In this document: positions 17,460 to 27,435 of the stretch, in pieces | Layout: every line of letters starts with the position of its first letter | Position numbering within the stretch: the stretch's first letter is position 1 | Source: Muribaculaceae bacterium | GTDB taxonomy: Bacteria > Bacteroidota > Bacteroidia > Bacteroidales > Muribaculaceae | Direction: 5' to 3' | Assembly: GCA_022509185.1 (NCBI GenBank) | Contig: JAFLTS010000001.1 | Location: 124,001-188,000, forward strand | Length of the DNA stretch: 64,000 nt | Position numbers and translations under genes: made by a program | The notes under the pieces: generated by a model | Seen by the model: the letters and a program-made list of their open reading frames with translations, nothing else | The model's database searches: none | What the model was told of the DNA's origin: nothing

Positions 17460-17912
17460 TCAGAAACCGAAATAGGCATTGATGGCTGCCAGCAATTGGT
17501 CACGATCCTGGAAACCGATTATAGTATCCTGAATCTGTCCGTCTTTATTCAGAAAGACCATCATAGGAATGCTTTGAACTCCATAAGCCTGTGATAATTC
17601 AGGATTTTCATCCACATCTATTGTTACAAATGAAATCCTCCCTCTGAAGTCTTCCGCCAATTTTTCAAATATTGGCTTCAACTGACGGCATGGCGGGCAC
17701 CAGGTGGCAGAGAAATCCACTATCATCGGCTTTCCGTCTGTAGGTATGATCCTCCCCTCCTCTATCTTGTAACGAGGAATTTCTACTACCTCATTAGGTG
17801 TCATTTCCACTCTTTCCACATCAGGAATGGCTTCCTTTTCCTTATTCTCTCCTTTACATGAAAAACACAAACCGGAAACAAGCACCAATGCGCATAAAAC
17901 CACTTTTTTCAT
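17460..17912 (-). CDS. Thioredoxin-fold lipoprotein
   Basis: 150 residues. A short signal ends at a plausible lipid-attachment Cys (LCFSC, C19). Residues ~50-150 are a thioredoxin fold with the redox motif ATWCPPCRQ (C72, C75) and the cis-proline loop QSIPMMVFL. Such periplasmic proteins reduce or exchange disulfides, for example during cytochrome maturation or protein folding. CPPC in place of CGPC suggests a disulfide reductase or TlpA-like role but does not decide it. It is a single gene converging on the OB-fold block. Confidence 0.85.
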   Translation of the reverse strand: MKKVVLCALVLVSGLCFSCKGENKEKEAIPDVERVEMTPNEVVEIPRYKIEEGRIIPTDGKPMIVDFSATWCPPCRQLKPIFEKLAEDFRGRISFVTIDVDENPELSQAYGVQSIPMMVFLNKDGQIQDTIIGFQDRDQLLAAINAYFGF

Positions 17913-18082
17913 ATCTTGCGTCTTTTAATTAATATTCTGTCTTGAATAATGAACTTAAGATTTATATATTTTAAGAATTCCCTATGTTATAATATGATAA
18001 CAAAAAATGAGCCGGGAAGTTAATCCCGGCCCATAATTTTATTTAATTTAAATTCTTTACTCTTTGTTCTAAATCCTATATC

Positions 18083-19741
18083 TTAATTTATATCCTTGTC
18101 ATGTTCAAGAAGAAGTGTCATCGACGGACGGTCGCAAATCTCTGCAGGACCGAAATACTGAATCGGACCGGGATATTGATACAAGGTATTGAGTGCCAAG
18201 GTTTCCCTCATTGATGCAAACTTGAGATAAGGTTTGCCGTTAAGGTTTACCAACGCCTTTTGTATCACAGGTTTCATGTGGCCATGACGTTTTTCCATAT
18301 TCATAAGCATAGTGATTGGAATTCCTCCTGCTATCCAGTCTTCGCTCTTCTCAGTAAGATTTCTCACTGAACTCATATATCCTGTGAGTCCGGCATTTAT
18401 CAGCATAGCTGCATTGAATCCAAGAGCATAAGTATAATCTGCGTCAAAATTGGTAGGATCAGCGCATCGGCCTTCGTATCCGAAGAAGTGATGCTGGGCG
18501 TTAAACTTACCTGAGTATTCTCCTGACTCCTTCATTTCGTCAAGTCTCTTGGCTACCATTTCACTCAGAAGACTTTCTGTCTCGATAAGTGATACCTGAA
18601 CATTACCATGACTGTCACGGTCAAGACTCAGTTGGAGGGCGATATGCTTCGGAAGAGATTTATAAAGGTCGGCATTAACCGGTGTAAGGTATGAATGGAT
18701 CTTACGTAGTTTGTCCATTTCATCTAGTCCCTCCATTTCTGAAGAATGTTCAGCAAGTACATCGTTAAGCTCCGAAATTAAAGCCTTCATTGAAGGAATA
18801 AATTCTATAAGGCCTTCAGGAACAAGCACTGTACCGAAATTCCATCCCAATTTAGCCCTCTCGGTAATTACATAACAAAGGTAGCTTACGATATTATCCA
18901 GTGTCATTCTCTTGGCAAGCACCTCTTCAGATATCAGACATACATTGGGTTGTGTCTCCAAAGCACATTCGAGAGCTATATGAGATGCGCTGCGGCCCAT
19001 CAGTTTGATAAAGTGATAATATTTCTTGGCTGAGTTACAGTCTCTCTGGATATTACCAATTACTTCACTGTAAACCTTGCATGCGGTATCGAAACCGAAT
19101 GATGTTTCAATCCATTTATTTTTCAGGTCTCCGTCTATAGTCTTGGGAACTCCTATCACTTGCACACCGGCTCCGATATTCTGATAATATTCAGCCAAGA
19201 CCGCTGCATTTGTATTCGAATCGTCTCCACCTATAATAACTAATGCCTTGATATTAAGTTCTTTCAAGATCTTCAGACCCCGTTCAAACTGTTCCGGAGT
19301 TTCGAGTTTTGTACGTCCCGAACCAATGATATCAAAACCACCTGTATTACGGTATTCTTTTATATATCCTGCAGTAAGTTCCATATACTGATGGTTTATG
19401 AAACCTGAAGGACCCATCAGGAAGCCATAAAGACGATTCTCTTTATTAAGACGTTTCAAACCGTCGAAAATACCACTTACAACATTATGACCACCGGGTG
19501 CCTGTCCTCCTGAGAGTATGATTCCTACGTTAAACGGTTCTTCCACATGTTCAGGTTCTTCAGATGATTCAAACTGAACTATCGGCAAACCGTAAGTATG
19601 AGGGAAAAGTTTCTTTATTTCCTCCTGGTCTGCCACTGATTCTGTGGCCTCACCTATTCTTACTTTTACAGGACCTTGCAAGGCTTTCGGAAGCTTTGGC
19701 TGATATTCCGACCTTACTCTCTGAAGGGCACTCTTTTTCAT
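18083..19741 (-). CDS. pfp: PPi-dependent 6-phosphofructokinase
   Basis: 552 residues, matching the long PPi-PFK class. It transfers phosphate from pyrophosphate to fructose 6-phosphate, reversibly, in glycolysis and gluconeogenesis in the cytoplasm. Visible motifs are GIILSGGQAPGGHN (~73-86), GGDDSNTNAA (~171-180) and PKTIDGDLKN (~199-208). The second Asp in GGDD and the Lys in PKTIDGD mark PPi use; ATP enzymes have GGDGS. A -7 box lies 37 nt upstream of the ATG. The gene ends in an AT-rich gap before the thioredoxin gene. Confidence 0.96.
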   Translation of the reverse strand: MKKSALQRVRSEYQPKLPKALQGPVKVRIGEATESVADQEEIKKLFPHTYGLPIVQFESSEEPEHVEEPFNVGIILSGGQAPGGHNVVSGIFDGLKRLNKENRLYGFLMGPSGFINHQYMELTAGYIKEYRNTGGFDIIGSGRTKLETPEQFERGLKILKELNIKALVIIGGDDSNTNAAVLAEYYQNIGAGVQVIGVPKTIDGDLKNKWIETSFGFDTACKVYSEVIGNIQRDCNSAKKYYHFIKLMGRSASHIALECALETQPNVCLISEEVLAKRMTLDNIVSYLCYVITERAKLGWNFGTVLVPEGLIEFIPSMKALISELNDVLAEHSSEMEGLDEMDKLRKIHSYLTPVNADLYKSLPKHIALQLSLDRDSHGNVQVSLIETESLLSEMVAKRLDEMKESGEYSGKFNAQHHFFGYEGRCADPTNFDADYTYALGFNAAMLINAGLTGYMSSVRNLTEKSEDWIAGGIPITMLMNMEKRHGHMKPVIQKALVNLNGKPYLKFASMRETLALNTLYQYPGPIQYFGPAEICDRPSMTLLLEHDKDIN

Positions 19742-19777
19742 CTGTTTTTATTGATTTTTAGCGGTTGTATTTATTTG

Positions 19778-19785
19778 CAAAAATA
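19778..19785 (-). promoter_or_regulatory. -7 box for pfp
   Basis: TATTTTTG followed by C on the minus strand, 37 nt before the pfp ATG and within the gap between pfp and the flippase-like gene. Confidence 0.55.
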
Positions 19786-19804
19786 ATTATTTAAAGGCAA
19801 AAAA

Positions 19805-20935
19805 TCAAGAAGCTGCTTCATTTACAGCAATCTTGTTTTCTCTCTTTTTCTTGTTCTTTTTCATAAGTTCTATGCTTTCTTTCAGCCAGCCCGGAATTAT
19901 AGTGGCTCCTATTCCTAAGTAAACATAGTAAGAGATTATTCGCCAGAATATCGCCATGATCAATGCCATTCCTACCGAGGGTACAAGGTCGCCATAATAA
20001 TTGGAGAATATCCATTCGCTGAATCCGGATCCTCCCGGTGTCGGGCTTACCATCAGAACAACCCATATTACAAACTGACGTGCAAGGATCACCCACTGCC
20101 ATCTGTCATCAACAGGAAGAAAACCAAGAAACAAAGCATTTACAACAAGATATCGGGAAGTCCAGGAGACTGCGGTTCCTCCAAACACTTCAAGCCAAAA
20201 TATAAACGGTTTCTTCTTCAATTCCTTTGAGGTTGCAACCATATTAAACCCCAGGGTGGCAATGTCCTTGCTCCATTTTTTTAGCCATTTCCATTTCGAT
20301 ACCTTCTCCAGAAGTCTGCTGATCCATTCCGGTTTCCAGATTATTCCACAAAACAATAGAAATGTCCATAAAGTGATAATGCCATATACAATCCAGAAGG
20401 TGTACTTTATACCATGGGAAAAAGCACCGGCATCTGAGGAAAAAATATATTTGGCAGGCGTGAGGCATACCACAAGCGGACAGGAAATCACAAAGAAAAG
20501 CTCATCTAGGAAAAGCGTTGTGATCATTAGCGTGGTGGCCCTCCCGATTTCAATCCCCTGCGTGTTTAGAAAAACCATTCCCATTGAACTGCCCCCTACT
20601 GCTGAGGGAGTTACACAGGAGGTGAATTCACACAGAAAGTCTACTTTGTATGCTTTGCCCCAACTCAGCTGTCGGTTCGTTAGGGCCCTGAAACGCCATG
20701 TTAGTCCGAAATCACGACCCCACATAAAGACAAAGCCTAACAATATGCAAAGCCAGGTACGCCAGGTAAAATGTATCTCATGCCAAACATCTGAAAGATT
20801 ATCTTTTCGCGACTCATGCCAGAACATAAGCACAACTACCGTAAGACCGATGAATACGGGGAGCAATATCTTCCAAAGAGAAAAAAATTTTTTCTCTTCG
20901 TTTTTTATTTCTAATGCAGTTGTAGGTTCGTCCAT
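19805..20935 (-). CDS. Flippase-like / LPG-synthase-TM family integral membrane protein (UPF0104)
   Basis: 376 residues with about eight hydrophobic segments starting at ~19 (LLPVFIGLTVVVLMF). The motif SAVGGSSMG and the segment VLMVSPTPGGSGFSEW are typical of the AglD/UPF0104 and lysylphosphatidylglycerol-synthase TM family. The C-terminus is strongly basic (KKNKKKRENK). Family members are thought to flip or present lipid-linked substrates at the inner membrane. It is 24 nt downstream of a glycosyltransferase on the same strand, so they are likely co-transcribed and may act on the same glycolipid. Confidence 0.8.
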   Translation of the reverse strand: MDEPTTALEIKNEEKKFFSLWKILLPVFIGLTVVVLMFWHESRKDNLSDVWHEIHFTWRTWLCILLGFVFMWGRDFGLTWRFRALTNRQLSWGKAYKVDFLCEFTSCVTPSAVGGSSMGMVFLNTQGIEIGRATTLMITTLFLDELFFVISCPLVVCLTPAKYIFSSDAGAFSHGIKYTFWIVYGIITLWTFLLFCGIIWKPEWISRLLEKVSKWKWLKKWSKDIATLGFNMVATSKELKKKPFIFWLEVFGGTAVSWTSRYLVVNALFLGFLPVDDRWQWVILARQFVIWVVLMVSPTPGGSGFSEWIFSNYYGDLVPSVGMALIMAIFWRIISYYVYLGIGATIIPGWLKESIELMKKNKKKRENKIAVNEAAS

Positions 20936-20959
20936 TTCCGAAAGCAGGTTCCTTTCTCT

Positions 20960-22159
20960 TTATCTTGACCTGCTGTATGTCTTTATAGCTGTGTTATATC
21001 TGTCAAGCACTTCATCCACTATATCTTCCCAACTTCTCACCAGGGAATTTCGGGCCCGGATTCCGGTGTCCGTCAATTTTTCCCTTTCTTTGTCTAAAAG
21101 TCTTATCAGTGAGGCAATTTCTCGCTTGTTATCATTCACTAAGTAACCGTTTATTTCATCTGCAATTACTTCCGATGCGGTCGAACCCTTCAAAAGGAGT
21201 GATGGTGTGCCCATTGCAGCAGCTTCCCTCACGACTAAGGGCGCGTTATCATACAGTGAGGGGAAAAAGAAAAGATCACTTGCCGCATAAAAGTCACTCA
21301 GTTTTGCCCTGTCTGTGATAAGACCATTAAATTTTATTATCGGATTTAGACCTTTTTCCTCTATAATTTTCTCCATTTCCTGCATGGCATACCCATGTCC
21401 TATGAAATCCATTCGGATATTTCCTGCCGGTTTCAGCTCTTCAAGAGTATCAATAATCAGTTTTAGACCCTTTTCCCATATATGCTGACCTACAAAAAGT
21501 AAATGAAATTCATCTTCTTTAAATCCCAGTCTTTTCTTTGCTTTCAGTTTATAGCTCTTTACATCTTCTTGTATAAGAGATGCGAAATCATTCCCGTTTT
21601 CTACTACTGTTAGATGACCTTTATACCCATATTTCCTAACTGTTTCCTCCACTTGAGGTTGCGGTATCCACACCTCGTCGCAGGCATTGAAAAAATTTAG
21701 GATACGCTTCATGATAATGGGCACACAGAAAGGAAAATGACGGAATGAATGTTGGAGATCCGATTTGTATTTGGAATGGAACGTGCCTATTAAAGGAATT
21801 CCTTGATGTTTCTTAACGTACACTGCAAGCCTTCCCGATGAAAACGGACAATGGGCATGTACAATCTTGAAGTCCGTATTTCTAAGTCTTCGCCAGATAT
21901 AAGGATCTAATTTCGGATATCCGTAGCGGTAAGGTTGCCGGTTTTGTATAGGTAAGGATAAAAACCTCATCACATGATATGGTGAGGGTACTATCTCCGG
22001 ATTCCATGGAGTTACAATGCATGGTGTATTACCCCGGTGTGATATCCAACGGGCATAATTTTCCACCGTCAGCGTCACTCCGTCTATGATGGGAGGGAAG
22101 CTGTCGTTAAAAAGGCCGTAGAGCCCTTTGTCTTTCGGGTAGTCTTTAGAAAACCACAT
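20960..22159 (-). CDS. GT4-family glycosyltransferase
   Basis: About 399 residues from ATG 22159. An N-terminal GT4 domain contains GLFNDSFPPIIDGVTLTVEN and HAHCPFSSGRLAV, with a C-terminal GT1 domain having FVGQHIWEKGLKLI and the nucleotide-sugar loop FFPSLYDNAPLVVREAAAMG. The profile is that of alpha-mannosyl or diacylglycerol glucosyl type enzymes, cytoplasmic or peripheral on the membrane. A TTG at 22174 would add five residues, but it lies inside a TAATTTTG promoter box (22179-22172), so ATG 22159 is preferred, with a very short leader. It probably works with the flippase-like protein just downstream. Confidence 0.88.
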   Translation of the reverse strand: MWFSKDYPKDKGLYGLFNDSFPPIIDGVTLTVENYARWISHRGNTPCIVTPWNPEIVPSPYHVMRFLSLPIQNRQPYRYGYPKLDPYIWRRLRNTDFKIVHAHCPFSSGRLAVYVKKHQGIPLIGTFHSKYKSDLQHSFRHFPFCVPIIMKRILNFFNACDEVWIPQPQVEETVRKYGYKGHLTVVENGNDFASLIQEDVKSYKLKAKKRLGFKEDEFHLLFVGQHIWEKGLKLIIDTLEELKPAGNIRMDFIGHGYAMQEMEKIIEEKGLNPIIKFNGLITDRAKLSDFYAASDLFFFPSLYDNAPLVVREAAAMGTPSLLLKGSTASEVIADEINGYLVNDNKREIASLIRLLDKEREKLTDTGIRARNSLVRSWEDIVDEVLDRYNTAIKTYSRSR

Positions 22160-22171
22160 TTCCACCTTATG

Positions 22172-22179
22172 CAAAATTA
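22172..22179 (-). promoter_or_regulatory. -7 box for the glycosyltransferase
   Basis: TAATTTTG followed by C on the minus strand. It overlaps the upstream TTG start candidate and predicts a start of transcription only a few bases before ATG 22159. Confidence 0.45.
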
Positions 22180-22232
22180 AGCCATTTCAGAGTTTTAACC
22201 AAAATTAATTTTTATATGCGCCCTTTTTACCT

Positions 22233-22240
22233 TATATTTG
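22233..22240 (+). promoter_or_regulatory. -7 box for recJ
   Basis: TATATTTG followed by C, 83 nt before the recJ ATG. It is divergent from the glycosyltransferase promoter. Confidence 0.6.
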
Positions 22241-22323
22241 CACTTGAGGCTTTATATCTGCCTCAGTCTCCCTTCTCGATTTATTGTTCCGGACTTTTCC
22301 GGAGTGAAGTTCATTGAAGCATC

Positions 22324-24057
22324 ATGACAGCCAAGTGGAACTATCAGCCTCTGTCTCCTCAGCAAAAGGAGAAAGCAGAAGCCATGCTGAGTCAGTGTGG
22401 CGACGATCCCACTGTGGCTGAACTTCTCATTAGACGTGGAGTTGAAACCGGTGAAGAGGCTGCTTCTTTTTTCTCACCTTCAATTTCTGATCTTCATGAC
22501 CCTTTCCTGCTCCAGGATATGGATAAAGCTGTCAACCGCCTAAACAAGGCTATGGGAGCTAAGGAAAGAATAATGGTCTATGGAGATTATGATGTGGATG
22601 GTACTACTGCCGTTGCCCTCGTTTACAAATATCTTCAGAACTATTACAGTAACATCGAATATTATATTCCCACACGTTATGAAGAAGGGTATGGAATTTC
22701 GATGAAAAGTATAGATTATGCGGCTGAAAACGATGTCAAGCTCGTGATTGTGCTCGACTGTGGCATTAAGGCAATCCAGGAAATAGAATATGCTAAGGAG
22801 AAAGGTATAGATTTCATAATTTGCGACCATCATATGCCTGATGAAACAGTGCCTGATGCTGTGGCTATCCTTAATCCTAAAATGCCGGGGTCAAAATATC
22901 CCTGCACCCACCTATCAGGTTGTGCTGTCGGATTTAAGTTCATGCAGGCATTTGCTCAAAGCAACGGCCTTTCAAATCATAACGAACTCGAATCTTTGCT
23001 CGACCTCGTGGCTGTGAGCATTGCTGCTGATATCGTGCCTATCACCGGAGAAACCAGGGTAATGGCATATCATGGACTTAAAAGATTGAATTCTAATCCC
23101 AATCTCGGCCTTAGAAGTATTATACGCCTTTGTAAGCTCACTAATAAGGATATCACAATCAGTGATGTCATTTTCAAAATCGGACCCCGTATCAATGCTT
23201 CAGGAAGAATGCAGAGCGGTATAGAAGCTGTAGATTTACTGGTATGCCGGGATTTGCACGATGCTTACGAGAAAGGAAAGGATATCGATCAATATAACCG
23301 AGACCGTAAGGAACTTGACAAGAAGATCACAGAGGAAGCCAACGATATTATCACAAAAAACGTGAATATAGTGCAAGGCAAGAAATCCATTGTGATTTAC
23401 AATAAAGACTGGCATAAGGGTATTATAGGTATCGTGGCTTCAAGGCTTACAGAGCTTTATTATAAACCTGCTGTAGTGCTTACTTGTTCAAACGGCCTTG
23501 CAACTGGTTCCTCCAGATCAGTACAAGGCTTTGACATATACTCCGCAATAAATTCAATGCGTGATCTGCTCCAGAATTTCGGGGGACACCCTTATGCAGT
23601 AGGACTTTCTCTTAAAGAGGAAAATATTCCCGAATTCCGCAGAAGATTCGAAGAATATGTTTCCGAACACATCAAGCCTAATCAGCTGCAGCCGATGACG
23701 GAAATTGACGCCGTGATAGAGTTCGCCGATATTACTCCTACTCTTATCTCCTCGCTAAAAAAATTTAATCCTTTCGGCCCGGGAAACCAGAATCCTATTT
23801 TCTGTACGAAAAACGTTTTCGACTTCGGTACAAGCCGTCTCGTAGGCAAGAACCTGGAGCACATTAAACTTGAACTCGAAGACAATAGCACAAGCCGTGT
23901 CTTGAACGCCATAGCCTTTAATATGGCTCCATATTTCGAACATATTCATTCTCATAAGCCGATAGATATCTGCTATACTATTCAGCAGACACGTCAAGGC
24001 GACAGTCATGATTCGATACAACTCATGATAAGGGATATTCGTCCCTCCCAACAATGA
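22324..24057 (+). CDS. recJ: Single-stranded-DNA-specific exonuclease RecJ
   Basis: 577 residues, normal for RecJ. The DHH phosphoesterase core shows MVYGDYDVDGTTAV (~80-93), VLDCGIK and ICDHHMPDE (the DHH motif, ~172-180), and the DHHA1 domain has FGGHPYAVGLSL (~420). A C-terminal OB-like domain follows (from about 460). RecJ degrades ssDNA 5' to 3' in recombination and mismatch or base-excision repair. recQ begins 18 nt later on the same strand, and RecJ and RecQ act together in the RecF pathway, so this looks like a functional operon. Confidence 0.96.
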   Translation: MTAKWNYQPLSPQQKEKAEAMLSQCGDDPTVAELLIRRGVETGEEAASFFSPSISDLHDPFLLQDMDKAVNRLNKAMGAKERIMVYGDYDVDGTTAVALVYKYLQNYYSNIEYYIPTRYEEGYGISMKSIDYAAENDVKLVIVLDCGIKAIQEIEYAKEKGIDFIICDHHMPDETVPDAVAILNPKMPGSKYPCTHLSGCAVGFKFMQAFAQSNGLSNHNELESLLDLVAVSIAADIVPITGETRVMAYHGLKRLNSNPNLGLRSIIRLCKLTNKDITISDVIFKIGPRINASGRMQSGIEAVDLLVCRDLHDAYEKGKDIDQYNRDRKELDKKITEEANDIITKNVNIVQGKKSIVIYNKDWHKGIIGIVASRLTELYYKPAVVLTCSNGLATGSSRSVQGFDIYSAINSMRDLLQNFGGHPYAVGLSLKEENIPEFRRRFEEYVSEHIKPNQLQPMTEIDAVIEFADITPTLISSLKKFNPFGPGNQNPIFCTKNVFDFGTSRLVGKNLEHIKLELEDNSTSRVLNAIAFNMAPYFEHIHSHKPIDICYTIQQTRQGDSHDSIQLMIRDIRPSQQ

Positions 24058-24075
24058 TGGCTGAGAAGCCTGTAT

Positions 24076-25995
24076 ATGTCTCCCGATTCTCCCGACATAC
24101 ATGATATTCTAAAGAAACACTGGGGTTATGAGAACTTCCGACCTTTGCAGGAAGATATCATAAATTCAGTGCTGATGGGGAAAGACACCCTGGGTCTTAT
24201 GCCTACCGGAGGTGGAAAGTCTATAACCTTCCAGGTTCCGGGTCTTATGTTTGATTCCGGTATCACTATTGTAGTAACACCTCTGATTTCCTTGATGAAG
24301 GATCAGGTTGACAATCTGAAAAAACATCACATAAAGGCAGCGGCCCTTTATTCAGGAATGTCGGCTAAAGAAAACCGGATAGCTTGGGAAAAAATTGTGA
24401 ACGGCAACGCAAGGTTTCTTTATATTTCTCCCGAAAAGTTACAAAATGAACGTTTCCTTCTTGAACTCCGCAATCTGAAATTGAATTTTATCACTGTAGA
24501 TGAGGCTCATTGTATTTCTCAATGGGGATATGATTTCCGTCCCTCTTATCTTAATATAAAAAAATTAAGAAGAATTAAACCGGATGTCCCGGTTTTGGCT
24601 TTGACGGCGACAGCTCCCCCTCAAGTGGTAAACGACATTATGGCTCAGTTGGAATTCAAGGAGAAAAGAGTCTTTAAAAAAAGTTTTTCCAGAGAAAACA
24701 TCAGTTATCTTGTCAGAGAATCTGACACGAAGATACATGATGTACTCCATATCCTTTCCCGCACTTCCGGAAGTGCCATCGTTTACGTTAGAAGCAGAAA
24801 AAAAACAAAAGAAATTTCGGAATTCCTGTCCGGCTCCGGAATCTCTGCTACTTTCTATCACGCCGGACTTGATGTGCAGTTAAAGGGAGAAAGGCAAAAC
24901 CTCTGGAAAAATGGAGATATCAGGGTGATGGTGGCCACTAATGCTTTCGGAATGGGTATTGATAAACCTGATGTCCGTGTTGTGATTCATTATGACATAC
25001 CTCCTACTCTTGAAGAATATTATCAGGAAGCCGGAAGAGCCGGAAGAGATGGTGAGCCTTCTTATGCGGTATTATTGACATCAAAGACTGATAAAGGAAC
25101 TCTGCATCGAAGAGTTACCGAAACTTTCCCTGAAAGAGAAACAGTAAAAGAAACTTATGTTCAGATTTGCAATTTTCTCCATATTTCAGTTGGTGAAGGT
25201 TATGAAAATGTTAAGGAGTTCGACATTACTAAATTCACATCTCTTTTCCAACGTCAGGAAAAACAGTGCAGGAATTCCTTGAGATTACTTTCTCAAGCCG
25301 GATATATGCAGCTGATAGAAGATATTGACAAACGTTCACGGCTCAAGATACTTTGTGAAAGAGAAGAATTATATAATGTACATTTCAGTAACTCTAAAAC
25401 CGAGGAAGTGCTGAAAATGGCATTAAGGCTTTATACAGGTTTATTTGCCGATTATGTGTTTATCCGCGAGTCGGAGATTGCATATCATCTTAAATTGAAT
25501 GAAAATGATGTATATGAGGCATTGCTCGAGTTAGGGAAAATGAAAATTACAAGCTATATACCTCGCTCAGGACTTCCTCTGATTTATTTCCCGACCGCAC
25601 GTGAGGAGAAATCCTCTCTGATTATCGGGAAAAACATTTACGAAGAACGTAAAAAAATTATGGAAAACCGCACTGATGCGGTAATAGATTATTCATTCAA
25701 TTCCAGAGACTGCCGGGTGAAGAGAATGTTGGCTTATTTCGGAGAAATTAATTCCTCCCCTTGCAGAAAATGTGATGTATGCCGGAATAAGGCAAAGGCA
25801 GGTTCACAGGGTTCAGAAACCCAAAACCTAATTTCTCGAATTATGAATTACCTTGAAGAGCACCCTGAAGGAGTAAGATTTATTACCATGGCTGCTAATT
25901 GTGGGCCTGACAAAAAAGACCTGGCGGCTTCTCTTTCTTTTCTTTGTAATGAAGGATACGTGAAATGTCGTGATAATCTTTATTTCTTGAATTGA
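24076..25995 (+). CDS. recQ: ATP-dependent DNA helicase RecQ
   Basis: 639 residues. Superfamily-2 motifs are clear: Q-motif region FRPLQEDII, Walker A MPTGGGKS (K48), the box VDEAHCISQWGYDFRPSY, motif III ALTATAPP, and motif VI EAGRAGRDGE. The zinc-binding segment includes CRVKRMLAYFG and CRKCDVC near 545-575. A winged-helix/RQC region appears shortened, and no clear HRDC domain is seen. RecQ unwinds DNA 3' to 5' and supplies ssDNA to RecJ, whose gene precedes it by 18 nt. Confidence 0.95.
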   Translation: MSPDSPDIHDILKKHWGYENFRPLQEDIINSVLMGKDTLGLMPTGGGKSITFQVPGLMFDSGITIVVTPLISLMKDQVDNLKKHHIKAAALYSGMSAKENRIAWEKIVNGNARFLYISPEKLQNERFLLELRNLKLNFITVDEAHCISQWGYDFRPSYLNIKKLRRIKPDVPVLALTATAPPQVVNDIMAQLEFKEKRVFKKSFSRENISYLVRESDTKIHDVLHILSRTSGSAIVYVRSRKKTKEISEFLSGSGISATFYHAGLDVQLKGERQNLWKNGDIRVMVATNAFGMGIDKPDVRVVIHYDIPPTLEEYYQEAGRAGRDGEPSYAVLLTSKTDKGTLHRRVTETFPERETVKETYVQICNFLHISVGEGYENVKEFDITKFTSLFQRQEKQCRNSLRLLSQAGYMQLIEDIDKRSRLKILCEREELYNVHFSNSKTEEVLKMALRLYTGLFADYVFIRESEIAYHLKLNENDVYEALLELGKMKITSYIPRSGLPLIYFPTAREEKSSLIIGKNIYEERKKIMENRTDAVIDYSFNSRDCRVKRMLAYFGEINSSPCRKCDVCRNKAKAGSQGSETQNLISRIMNYLEEHPEGVRFITMAANCGPDKKDLAASLSFLCNEGYVKCRDNLYFLN

Positions 25996-26004
25996 ATATT
26001 GAAT

Positions 26005-27408
26005 ATGTTTCTGTTGAAAAAAATTCATACCTTTTTCCTCCTCATGGGATCTCTTTTTTTCTCAGTGGGAATGTTTTCTTGTGGCAAAGGTCATGACTCA
26101 ATGAATAATCATGGCAATGATATCGATACTCTGAAAGTTGTGACTCTTTATGGTCCTACTTCCTATTTCAATTATCGTGGAGAAGAGATGGGAATTGACT
26201 ATGAGAATGTTAGAAGATTTGCGGAAGATGAGGGGATGATATTGGAGATACATACCGTTAACAATATTCAGGAATTAATCTCGGCATTAAGGCTCGGAGA
26301 AGCTCATCTTGCAGCTTATCCGGTGCCTTCAATATCAGAATACAATACCGAAATTATACACAGCGGACATAAAGAGATCAGCAATCAGGTTCTTGTGCAA
26401 AGAAAAACATCAGAAAAAATAAAAGATGTAACGGAATTGATTGATAAGACAGTGACAGTAGAAAAAGATTCTAAATATTTCTACCGTCTGATAAATCTTG
26501 ATGAAGAATTAGGTGGAGGGATAAATATCGTAACTTTATATAACGATACCATCACAGCGGAAGACTTACTACAAATGGTAAATAAAGGTGAATTGGATTA
26601 TACCGTGATAGATTCTCAACTTGCCGGAATATATAAGGGAGCGTTCCCGACTCTTGATTTTTCTCTTCCCCTAAGTGCCGACCAGGCTGCCTCCTGGGCT
26701 GTGGCACCGGGACTCGACAGTCTGGCGGCTAAAATAGACAGATGGGAAAACAGAACTCACTTTCCCGATTTCGCCAAAGAAATCTATAAAAGATATTACG
26801 ACCGGACTTTGACAGAAGAATTTGACTACAATCTGACATATTTTAAGAATCTTAATTTGAAAAAAGGGAAAAAAGTGTCAAATTACGATGCTATTTTCAG
26901 GAAATATGCCAATACTGCCGGTTTTGACTGGGAACTTTTAGCAGCTATAGCTTTCTGTGAGTCAAGATATGACCCCTCCGTAGAATCACGTTTCGGAGCT
27001 TACGGTCTGATGCAGGTTATGCCGGCCACTGCCAAGGCAGTGGGAGTTGAACCGGGAAGTCTTGGATCCCCTGATGCCAACGTATTGGCTGCAGCTCGTA
27101 TCCTTGCCAAACTTGACAATACTTTTGAAAATAAAATACCGGATAAGGAGGAAAGATTGAAATTTGTAGTGGCAGCTTATAATTCCGGATTAGGGCATAT
27201 TTATGATGCAATGGCTCTGGCTGAAAAAAATGGTCTGGATGCTAATAAATGGACCGGAAATGTAAGCGTCACTGCGCTTATGAAATCACGTCCCGAATAT
27301 TATAACGATCCGGTAGTCAGACATGGTTATTTTCGTGGCAGGGAAACGGTGGATTTTGTGGAACGTGTCACAAGTATTTACGATTATATAAAATCTGAGT
27401 TAAATTAG
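26005..27408 (+). CDS. mltF: MltF-like membrane-bound lytic transglycosylase
   Basis: About 467 residues from ATG 26005; TTG 25999 would add two residues. A lipoprotein signal ends at the Cys of VGMFSCGKG. Residues ~40-265 look like a periplasmic solute-binding (SBP_bac_3) domain, and ~295-425 form a lysozyme-like SLT domain with the catalytic Glu in AFCESRYDP (about E319), then GAYGLMQVMPATA and AYNSGLGH. MltF enzymes cleave peptidoglycan glycan strands non-hydrolytically, and the N-terminal domain may regulate this. The gene follows recQ by 9 nt and precedes a DUF3332 lipoprotein. Confidence 0.92.
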   Translation: MFLLKKIHTFFLLMGSLFFSVGMFSCGKGHDSMNNHGNDIDTLKVVTLYGPTSYFNYRGEEMGIDYENVRRFAEDEGMILEIHTVNNIQELISALRLGEAHLAAYPVPSISEYNTEIIHSGHKEISNQVLVQRKTSEKIKDVTELIDKTVTVEKDSKYFYRLINLDEELGGGINIVTLYNDTITAEDLLQMVNKGELDYTVIDSQLAGIYKGAFPTLDFSLPLSADQAASWAVAPGLDSLAAKIDRWENRTHFPDFAKEIYKRYYDRTLTEEFDYNLTYFKNLNLKKGKKVSNYDAIFRKYANTAGFDWELLAAIAFCESRYDPSVESRFGAYGLMQVMPATAKAVGVEPGSLGSPDANVLAAARILAKLDNTFENKIPDKEERLKFVVAAYNSGLGHIYDAMALAEKNGLDANKWTGNVSVTALMKSRPEYYNDPVVRHGYFRGRETVDFVERVTSIYDYIKSELN

Positions 27409-27435
27409 CAGTATCAAATAATAAAAACCAAATTC

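Noticed and set aside
20256-21146. 296-codon open frame on the plus strand
   Set aside because: It lies antisense to the flippase-like and glycosyltransferase genes, which have clear motifs; no protein-like features in the antisense reading.
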